A stretch of DNA of 64,000 bases from NCBI GenBank assembly GCA_019155205.2, contig JAHNZQ020003147.1, forward strand, positions 852,649-916,648. The letters are read 5' to 3'. Position numbers and translations under genes: made by a program. Shown here one piece after another: positions 23,095-30,366 of the stretch. The stretch comes from Gracilaria vermiculophylla (lineage: Eukaryota; Rhodophyta; Florideophyceae; Gracilariales; Gracilariaceae). Position 1 is the stretch's first letter. Each line of letters begins with the position of its first letter. Under the pieces are notes generated by a model, which saw only the letters and a list, made by a program, of their open reading frames with translations, was not told the origin of the DNA and made no database searches.

Positions 23095-24153
23095 TTACGA
23101 TGAGCGAGTAGAACGCGATTTCACGACAGCCGAAACCATGTGTTGAACCTCGGTGATAGTTGCCGAATCATACGGTCGAATCAAATTAGTAAACGATAGC
23201 AGTTCATCATTAGCGTGCATAAGAGTCAGAATGGCGTCAGGCAAAGTGTTAACAACGCCGCCGCTTGGAACGCTGAGGAACACCGGGATTATCAGCGCGG
23301 TGGTGATACCAGCTGCAGTTGCATGACGTGCGCGATTACTAGATGTAGACTGTTTCGACAAATCAGGGATCCACACTGGGGCAGGGAACATGGCTTGCGA
23401 CAGCAAAAAGGGATCTGGTGCACTGGCCTTGGAGATGGCGGCAAACTGCGACAGACGAGCCCTGGTGTCGGGCATGTTGTTGGGCGGGATCAAACCGTGC
23501 CTGAGGGTGTAGTCGTAGCAGTTTTGTTGTGTGTCATCGCGGAGCCATACCTCGGCGTACTTCCACTCGTGCGTGGCACAAAGGTGAGACAAAAGTTGTT
23601 CGCAGGCGTTAGCCATGGAAGGCAAGGCGGCAAACGTCCGGGCGTACTCGGCAACAACAACGGGCGTGGCGTCCGGGGCAAAGGTGAGCAGTGAGCGAAA
23701 GCGGGCGTTCTTCTTTTGCATGAGCGCGTATTGGAAGATGGCGCGCTCGAGCGTTTGAATCTTGTTCTTCATTGGCTTGTAGGAAGTGGAGGAGAGCTCG
23801 AACGAACGGAGCAAGGTTGCAAGCTGGTCGAACTTGGCGTTGAACTTGTAACGGTTCTTGCGCATCATCTCATTGTGGCGCTGACGGGAGTCAGGCGGCT
23901 GGTGGCGACGGGCCTTGGAGAGAGAGTGCTGCGGGGACGGGAAGACGGAGGTCCTGCGCGGGAGACGCTGCGGGGAGGACTTGTTGACGAGTGGAGGCGG
24001 GGCGGTAACATCCGTGAGCGCGGAGACAGCTGGAGTAATAGCGGAGGGCTGCAACTCCAACTCGAGCAGCTGGGCGAAATGGACGGGAAGCTTGAGCGTC
24101 TCGGGACGCTCGGGGTCCAGAAGCCACTCGGGGAGCTCGAAAGGCTCGGTCAT
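23095..24153 (-). CDS. bHLH-like regulator with C-terminal GAF-like domain
   Basis: A protein of 352 residues from ATG 24153, or about 538 from ATG 24708, both in the same open frame. Seen: an acidic/Pro-rich N terminus (EPFELPEWLLDPERPETL), a bHLH-type region at about 90-142 (RQRHNEMMRKNRYKFNAKF, helix 1 LATLLRSF, then PMKNKIQTLERAIFQYA as helix 2), and a 180-residue C-terminal module with the pattern of plant/algal GAF-like domains (WKYAEVWLRDDTQ, PAPVWIPDLS, RARHATAAGITTALIIPVFL). It probably dimerises and acts in the nucleus, with the GAF-like part sensing or contacting partners. The basic region is atypical (see findings). A 15-bp repeat just upstream of 24153 is in frame and continues its five-residue rhythm through the Met, so the true start may lie further upstream. 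Confidence 0.7.
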   Translation of the reverse strand: MTEPFELPEWLLDPERPETLKLPVHFAQLLELELQPSAITPAVSALTDVTAPPPLVNKSSPQRLPRRTSVFPSPQHSLSKARRHQPPDSRQRHNEMMRKNRYKFNAKFDQLATLLRSFELSSTSYKPMKNKIQTLERAIFQYALMQKKNARFRSLLTFAPDATPVVVAEYARTFAALPSMANACEQLLSHLCATHEWKYAEVWLRDDTQQNCYDYTLRHGLIPPNNMPDTRARLSQFAAISKASAPDPFLLSQAMFPAPVWIPDLSKQSTSSNRARHATAAGITTALIIPVFLSVPSGGVVNTLPDAILTLMHANDELLSFTNLIRPYDSATITEVQHMVSAVVKSRSTRSS

Positions 24154-24159
24154 GGAGGA

Positions 24160-24290
24160 TGGGAGTGGGAAAGGCGGGGGTGCGGAAGACGGGAGTGCAA
24201 AAGGCGGGGGTGCGAAAGACGGGGGTGCGAAAGACGGGGGTGCGAAAGGCGGGGGCGTGAAAGGCGGAGGCGCGAAAGGCGGCGGCGGAG
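24160..24290 (-). repeat. 15-bp minisatellite at the 5' end of the bHLH-GAF gene
   Basis: About eight imperfect 15-bp units; read on the minus strand they encode FAPPP/FAPPS-type pentapeptides in frame with the bHLH-GAF gene. The unit length, a multiple of three, keeps the frame open. It is followed upstream by a proline-coding run. Confidence 0.8.
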
Positions 24291-25950
24291 GGGGGGGAGG
24301 CTGGGACGGGTCGGGTGGCACGCAAGTCAGTTGCGCAGTTGGGCGGACGACTCGGAACAGGGAAGCCCGGGCTGGAGGTGGCGGAGGGATGCCGCGCGAT
24401 TGTAGTAGCGTCGGGTCGGCGGAGAGAGCGGGGCCGCGCCTCCGAGGCACAGTGTGCGCAGCGTGCGCAGCCACGCGCGCGGCCCGGTGCGAGGCGCGTG
24501 TCTGCGCGTGATGGGCGCTGCGTGCGTCACACGCGCCGCCATTTACACCGGCAATTACACACCTCTTACGCGATGGCGCCGCCCGCACGCCAAGTCGCGC
24601 CACCGTCCTCGGCAGCGGCTGTCGTAGAGTCGTGCGCACTCCTAGTCTCTTCAGCGATGCCGTCAGCCCTGGCCGCTGCTGCCGCAGGCGGCCGCCGCCG
24701 CCACTCATCGCCGTTTGCCACGCCGTCGGCAAGGAAGAGCCGCGATGATGCAGCCTATGCAGACGACTGCTCGCCCCCGCTGTCGTCGCAGCGTGGCAGC
24801 AACGAGAGCATCCACTCGCGCCATGCCCGCCTTTCACCGCCAGCAACTCGCGAGCGCCCTTCTGACGCGCCGACATCATCGTGGCTCGCACCCTACATAG
24901 GCGACATGATGCTTTCTGCACTCTTCTCGGCACCGCTGTCTTTTGCGACGTCTTGGTGCTCGTCGCAACAGCCTGGACGGGCGAAACCCCTTGCTGACAA
25001 TTGCCCAACAACGCGCACACCGACAGCGAATGCCCTTGTCCTGTTGCTCCCATGTTTTGCGCGTAGTCACATCCTCCATTCACACGCGTCCGCTTGGAAT
25101 TTCCTCGTGTATTCCGCCATACCACTCTTCTCCCTATCGCACAATAAACGCTCTTCACTAGCAACATGCCCTCGACATCTAATACTCGCAATCTCACACA
25201 CGCAGATATCTCAACTATTTTTTTACGTCTGGCAAACAACTCCTACTGTATCATTAAACGAGCGACGGTGAGTCGTGCAATGCTCCACGGTCCAGCACGT
25301 CTCATGTCCGTAATTATCTATTCTTCTTGTGAAATCGTCAAACACCCCGTAACCGACTCCATCACGACGTTGGAACCAGTAACGGTGCCAAGCCCGCTGT
25401 CGGTCCGACGGTTCGCCACTTCACTAGCCAATGAAGTGAGAGGGCACTACTCAGGGCCACTCACGGCATTTGCCTCAAGAGATGGAAACGGGATCTATCA
25501 CTTTGGGCGTTCTTCATCATCATCATCATTGTCATCATTGTCATCATTATAGTTAAACGATGGTTATTATACCGACTCTAACGTGTTTCTATGGAGGACA
25601 CTGCCTTCACTACCTTCTCCTGTCTCCAACAAGCTTTCAAAACATCACACGCCACCGCCATAACCCCCCAAAAAGGACATTATCCACCTCAAATGACGCT
25701 GTGCTTCTTCCACTGGATCACAAGCTTCTAAAACCGACAGATGCTCTTCTGCATCCAGCCCCAGCTCACGAAAAGCGAAAAGCAAGCAGCTTAGGATAGA
25801 ACTATCTCAACAAAACAGACGTACTCACCAGGGACACACAGGATACACGACCATTGTCATCCAAAGCAGTGACGACAAACATAATTGCAATTTGTGCGAG
25901 TACAGAGCAAACCATCTGTGCAGAAAAACATGTGCCATCGCACATGACAT
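24291..25950. other. Upstream and intergenic region of the bHLH-GAF gene
   Basis: 24291-24900 is GC-rich and open on the minus strand (possible N-terminal extension or leader); the encoded residues are Arg/Cys/Ala-rich and do not look like a folded protein. 24900-25950 has no supportable gene. A (CAT)n-type simple repeat lies at about 25514-25549. Confidence 0.4.
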
Positions 25951-26592
25951 TCATGCTATGGTGCAGCATGCAGTGGGGGCGGCCGTCGCCCTCCTCGGCT
26001 TGGGCAACGGATCCCAAGCGGATAACAATGCTTCATCGAAAACGTCTTTGAGTCCCTCTTGCGTGAGCGCAGAGCATTCGAAGAATGAGTCCGCTCCAAT
26101 GCTTCGAGACACTTTTTCGCCCTCATCAGTGCTGAGAGGTGCCTCACCACGCTGCCTGAGACGCTCCACCTCCACAGGGTCGTGACGGAGATCCATCTTG
26201 CAGCCGCACAGAATCATGTGTGAACCGGGAGACACACGCTTGATTTCCGGTGCCCAGCGTCTTTCAATGTTCTCGAGACTTGGGCGATGTACAATTGAGT
26301 AACACAAAATGAACACATCCGTTTCGTGGTAGCTGAGGGCACGGAGGCGTTCATAGTCTTCCTGTCCGGCTGTATCGAGTAGCTCAAGGGTGCGCGGACG
26401 GCCGTCGACGTGGACTGTAGCGGTGAAGGTGTCGAAGACGGTGGGGATGTAATCGGTGGGGAATTTGTTCTCAGCGTAACTGTAGACCATGCAGGTCTTG
26501 CCAACGGAACCATCTCCGACAAGCACGGTCTTCACTCGAACGAGGCTGTCATCGTTTTGCTGCGGGCTTGCAGTGTGTCCGCCGCGAGCCAT
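25951..26592 (-). CDS. Rho/Rac-family small GTPase
   Basis: A 213-residue Rho-family GTPase, the molecular switch for actin and polarity control at membranes. Seen: P-loop GDGSVGKT (26-33), switch I with the effector core YIPTVFDTF (48-56), switch II DTAGQEDYERLRAL (73-86), G4 as CKMD (131-134, where Rho proteins normally have TKxD), a Rho-type insert region (about 137-155), G5 ECSAL (172-176), and a C-terminal CAAX box CTIA preceded by another Cys (C209, C210). The X residue Ala predicts farnesylation rather than geranylgeranylation, and C209 is a candidate palmitoylation site. ATG 26592 is used; the frame runs on 87 bases with no ATG. It lies head-to-head with a RhoGAP-domain gene, 638 bp apart. 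Confidence 0.93.
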   Translation of the reverse strand: MARGGHTASPQQNDDSLVRVKTVLVGDGSVGKTCMVYSYAENKFPTDYIPTVFDTFTATVHVDGRPRTLELLDTAGQEDYERLRALSYHETDVFILCYSIVHRPSLENIERRWAPEIKRVSPGSHMILCGCKMDLRHDPVEVERLRQRGEAPLSTDEGEKVSRSIGADSFFECSALTQEGLKDVFDEALLSAWDPLPKPRRATAAPTACCTIA

Positions 26593-27230
26593 TGTGGGAG
26601 AAGATGGTGGTGAGAGAACGGGGTGCGCTTGGCGGCGAAGAGCGCGGAGGAGATGTGGGGAGACGAGGAGAGGGAGCAAGGTGCAGAGCGTCCAGAAGGG
26701 GCTGAGGCGACGTTATGGCGGCAGGTAAACGGCTCGCGGAGCACCTCCAAAAGCGCCACGGTAGAGTGCGAAATGAAGCACCCACGAAGGTGGCGCATCG
26801 GCGCCCAGCTCGTGGTTTGAAATTTCAAACGGAACGGCGCAGTATGATTGGCCACGCGTGCTGTAGGCTGCGTATCATTCGACGCCGTCGGTTTTTGAAA
26901 CTTTGAAAACGCACGTGCGCCGTGAGCATTCACGGACCGTTAGGCGCCAGGAGTACTCTGCGCCACAGCGCCCTTTGCCGTTGCTTGGCGTCGACGTAGA
27001 AAGTTGTGCGTTGACTGCGCTGTACAGCTCCCGCATCCGCTGTGCAACCCCCCTCCTCGTCCCTCACCCCCTTCTTTCCCACCCCACACCCCCCCCACCC
27101 CCCCACCCCCCCCCTGTCGCCGTCGCCGCCTTCCCTAAATCCCGTCTTCGCGAGCAGGTCCTGCTCTTCGCCCGACGACCTCCCTCCCCGTTTTCCCCCT
27201 GCTTGTGCTTCCCCCGCCGCCTTCCTCCGG
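26593..27230. promoter_or_regulatory. Bidirectional 5' region of the Rho and RhoGAP genes
   Basis: A 638-bp divergent spacer. It contains a long C-rich tract interrupted by single A residues (about 27048-27117), polypyrimidine on the RhoGAP sense strand. No intron signals or frames suggest another gene. Confidence 0.4.
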
Positions 27231-28232
27231 ATGGCCATGGCCGGCGCGCGAACCGACGCCTTTGGCGACCCTGCCATTGTCCGGCAGGAGGACATGATGG
27301 CTGGTATGATGGGCGGCGGCGGAACTGGCATCGTCGACAACGGCACTAGCCTCATAGCCCGTGCCGAGGCGCTCAACGCCTTCATGAAGATGCAACCGGC
27401 TGCCAACATGGCCAGGCAAACCCCTCATTCCCTCGCCCCGACCTCCCTGCCGCCGCGCCCCTCCCCCCAATACGACGCCCCCGTCGAGCCCGGCTGCCTG
27501 TGTTTCGGATCTTCAAAGCCCTCTCGACGCCCGTCTACCAGACATGTTTCCAGTCAGGTTACGCGCCCAAGGCGAGAGTACTACCCGGACAACCTTTCTG
27601 TTCAGCCCGAGCGCCATCCGTGGACACCTCACATGGAATGGCTCATTCTCGCCAGCATTGACTTTCTGGAGCTCAACGGCCTGGGTGAACGCACACTCTT
27701 CGCCGTCAGCGCTGTCGATGACTTGGTCCGAAACATGCACGTCGACATTGGTGTCGGCCTCCCACCCAACACCGATCCCCACGTCGCAGCCGGCGTCATC
27801 AAGGCGCAGATTCGCCATGCCAACGAGCCGCTCGTCTCCAAGGACTGTTTACGTGCATACATTGACTCACAGCCCACTGACGACTCACAAAACGCCTCCC
27901 TTTTCAAAACATCTGCCACCTACCGCGATTCGCATCTTGCGCGCACAGTGGACGCCACTGCTCGTATTTCGTCGCCCAAGCGCGCTTATATTTTGGCTAG
28001 GTTCATGAGGTTGTTAGGGCGCGTTTCAGCCAATGTCGAAGTTTCGAAGATGAACGCTCATTGCTTGGCAAAATGTGTGGCGCCGTCGATGCTACACTGG
28101 GACCCTAACTCTAGCTTTGCGCTGCTCATGCTGGGAAAGATAACCGCCTTTGTCATGAATATGATTGAGGACGCAAGGGTGTTTGACGAGAATCTCTGTC
28201 AAAAGATATCAGAGCTGCAGTCCAGCACGTAA
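27231..28232 (+). CDS. RhoGAP-domain protein lacking the arginine finger
   Basis: A 333-residue protein. Residues 1-130 are Met, Gly, Pro and Ser rich with no known domain. The RhoGAP fold spans about 133-325: helix MEWLILASIDFLELNGLGER, the finger loop TLFAVSAVDDLVRNM (155-169), VAAGVIKAQIRHANEPLV (185-202), SSPKRAYILARFMRLLGRV (247-265) and VSKMNAHCLAKCVAPSMLHW (271-290). The Lys and Arg of the VIK..IR helix (K191, R195) are kept, but the finger Arg is Ala (A158) and the conserved Asn of the FGPNLL block is Ser (S286). It may therefore bind Rho without stimulating hydrolysis. ATG 27231 is the first of two close ATGs (the next is at 27237). Its 3' end faces the nicotinamidase gene. Confidence 0.8.
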   Translation: MAMAGARTDAFGDPAIVRQEDMMAGMMGGGGTGIVDNGTSLIARAEALNAFMKMQPAANMARQTPHSLAPTSLPPRPSPQYDAPVEPGCLCFGSSKPSRRPSTRHVSSQVTRPRREYYPDNLSVQPERHPWTPHMEWLILASIDFLELNGLGERTLFAVSAVDDLVRNMHVDIGVGLPPNTDPHVAAGVIKAQIRHANEPLVSKDCLRAYIDSQPTDDSQNASLFKTSATYRDSHLARTVDATARISSPKRAYILARFMRLLGRVSANVEVSKMNAHCLAKCVAPSMLHWDPNSSFALLMLGKITAFVMNMIEDARVFDENLCQKISELQSST

Positions 28233-28531
28233 CAGCGCAGTGTTATGTTTGTGTTCTGCGTCTACTTGAGCATCTGCGGCTCGATGCTGTGTCGCGTTGT
28301 TCTCCCGTTTGATCAACGTTTTGTACGGCACCTCATAACTGCGTTAGAGTCGCTTACAGTTAGCGTCGTGATTTCACACACAATTAAGGGATGGGATGGC
28401 AGGCCGGGACGTCTTCTCGCCAGCGTCGCTGTTTAGGTGCGATTGGTTTTTCTGTTATGGGTTTGGTTGTCGCTTTGGTCACGATACAGTGTTGAGCAAG
28501 CAGCTGTCGCACGGGCTATATCGTTCACTGT

Positions 28532-29395
28532 TCACAAGTGCTGCTGTACCTCTGCTGCGGTGATAATTTTTGCGCCAGCGGCCTTCATTATTGATGTGGC
28601 TCGAGCATTTGACTCAGGTGATAGACCTCTCTGGTGTTGGGGGATCGGTGTCCACAGTAGTTAGATTTTGTGTTAATGATGGTCGTAAATTTGATTGGAA
28701 CTGGACAGTGCTGCAGATTGAAGGCGCTTGACAAGGTGCGGCTGCGCTTTAAGCAAGTACAGCTGTATTGCTGCGCTGAGCACTTGATTGGGGCAGGAAC
28801 ATGTTGCGTGCAAAAGCGGAGGAGGGGGGGGTGGGGTACTTACACTTGCATCTGAGATAAGAACGGTGTCATATCCGAGCGTGATGGCATCCAGCACGGT
28901 GAACTGTACACAGACATCTAGTGCAAGACCGCACACGAACAGTGTACGTACGTTTGCCTTCTTTAACAGATGATCAAGTTGAGTTTGTGACTTTTTGGCA
29001 TTGTCATAGAATGCAGAGTACGAATCGTAACGCGGATCCATTCCTTTGAGGATAATGACAGCGTGATCGGGAATGACCAATGTCGGGACGAGCTCGGCAC
29101 CTTGGGACGCTTGCACGCAATGGTCGGGCCAGAGAACCTGATCGTGCTGGACGCCGTCTATTTGGATTTGAGTGGTTTCGAATGGTTGTTTGTGGGGGTG
29201 ATTGCTGGCGAAGGATGTGTGGTGCGGCGGGTGCCAGTCCTTTGAAACGTAGACACCACCGGGGAAGGGGATCTCGGTGGCGAGCCGGTTGATGACTGGG
29301 ACGACGGAATCGGCGTCGGGCACGGGAAGGGATCCTGTTGGAAGAAAATCGTTCTGGACGTCAACAATGATGAGCGCGCGCTTCGCGGCGCTCAT
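28532..29395 (-). CDS. Nicotinamidase/isochorismatase-family hydrolase, two exons
   Basis: Exon 1 is 29395-28844 (184 codons) and exon 2 is 28630-28532 (32 codons plus TGA), giving 216 residues. Nicotinamidases convert nicotinamide to nicotinate in NAD salvage. Seen: catalytic triad Asp12 (in VDVQNDF), Lys117 (in ILKGMD) and Cys162 (in LALDVCVQFT), and metal-site residues Asp53, His55 and His59 (DWHPPHHTSF). The unspliced frame runs on to 28673 as a proline/serine tail unlike the family. Splicing from a GTAAGT donor to a CAG acceptor joins ISDAS to RGLSPESNARATSIMKAAG, which is the expected family C terminus (DASRGV... and an alternating helix/strand). ATG 29395 is the first in frame. It lies head-to-head with the glycosyltransferase gene. 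Confidence 0.88.
28631..28843 (-). other. Intron of the nicotinamidase gene
   Basis: A 213-nt phase-0 intron. The donor reads GTAAGT directly after the AGT serine codon (28844-28846) and the acceptor CAG ends at 28631. A C-rich run lies just inside the donor. Removal restores the canonical DAS-RG junction of the family. Confidence 0.87.
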
Positions 29396-30366
29396 GATTG
29401 TTTGGATTTTCACAAAGGCGCCGTTGCAGACGGACCCGGCGGTATGGTGTACGGTGGGTGACTGAAGAGCGGGTGGCGGAAGACAAGGGCGTCACGCACG
29501 CAGATGGGAGTTGCAGGCCGGGGGCGCGCGTGGTACCCTTGGTACTGTACATTACCACTCACGACAGACGGATGCGACGCGAGGGTTGAGTTTACAGGAT
29601 GCTTCCAGCATGGTAGGCAGATAAAAGTTGTGGCCGCTACTGCCTCGAACGGCATACTTGACATATCTCGTTGCGTTTGTACGTTTTGTGTGCGTTGCTG
29701 TCGCGCACTACAGCGAAAGAACGCCACGCGTGGCAGGCGCGCGTCGCCGCCCCCCGTTGCGGGTCGCGCGTGATTGGTGCCGTGGTAGCAGCGCCGCCAG
29801 CGCTGCGCGTATTCCCCAACCTCGGGGGTACGACTCCAGCTCGCGGGGACGACGCCAGCTCGCGGGGACGACGCCAGCTCGCGGGGACGACGCCAGCTCG
29901 CGGGGACGACTCCAGCGCCCGGAGTCGACGCCGTCTCCGCGCGCCGCGCGCTGCGCGCCGCGGCGCAGCGGCCCGCGCGCGCCGACGTCAATGGTTCCGG
30001 TTCCCGACACGCCGCCGTCACGCCGCGCCCGCCGCGCCCGCCGCGCCCGCCGCGCCCGCCGCGCGCCGACAATTTGCGCAGCGCTGCGGCGTCCGGCGCG
30101 CCGCCTGTCGCAGCGCTGCGCGCGGCCCACGCTGGCGCCCGCGCGCCGCGGCGACCCGCGGTCGCTGCGCTGCGGCGCGCCGATGAGCAAAACCGAACCG
30201 CGGTGGACCGTCGCCCTTGCCTTTCCGCGCCGCTCTGCGCAGGGAGCACGGCGGCGTACACAGCAGCTCGTGCCTCGCGCCCGAATGGTGCAAGTGCTGC
30301 CCCCCCCCCCCTCTCTCCCCCCCCCTCCCCATCTCCTCGCGCTGCCGCGCTGACGCACTCCGCAAC
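29396..30366. promoter_or_regulatory. GC-rich bidirectional region, nicotinamidase and glycosyltransferase
   Basis: About 970 bp with very high GC in its right two-thirds. Several long stop-free frames exist on both strands, but they are repeat translations and are not called. It holds a 19-bp tandem repeat (29830-29915), a 10-bp tandem repeat (about 30020-30063) and a C-rich run (30300-30330). Confidence 0.5.
29830..29915. repeat. 19-bp tandem repeat, about 4.5 units
   Basis: Nearly identical direct repeats of a GACGACGCCAGCTCGCGGG-type unit; the first and last units carry a G-to-T change. It sits in the divergent promoter region, about 460 bp upstream of the glycosyltransferase start. Confidence 0.85.

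Noticed and set aside
28673..28843. Unspliced end of the nicotinamidase frame
   Set aside because: It begins with a perfect GTAAGT donor and encodes a Pro-run tail unlike the family; the spliced exon restores the expected C terminus.
29827..29915. Possible CRISPR-like array
   Set aside because: The units are directly adjacent with no spacers, in eukaryotic sequence; it is a minisatellite.
29410..30358. Several 160-280-codon frames on both strands
   Set aside because: They are translations of the 19-bp and 10-bp tandem repeats and CpG-rich leader; composition is only Arg/Ala/Gly/Pro and no domain is visible.
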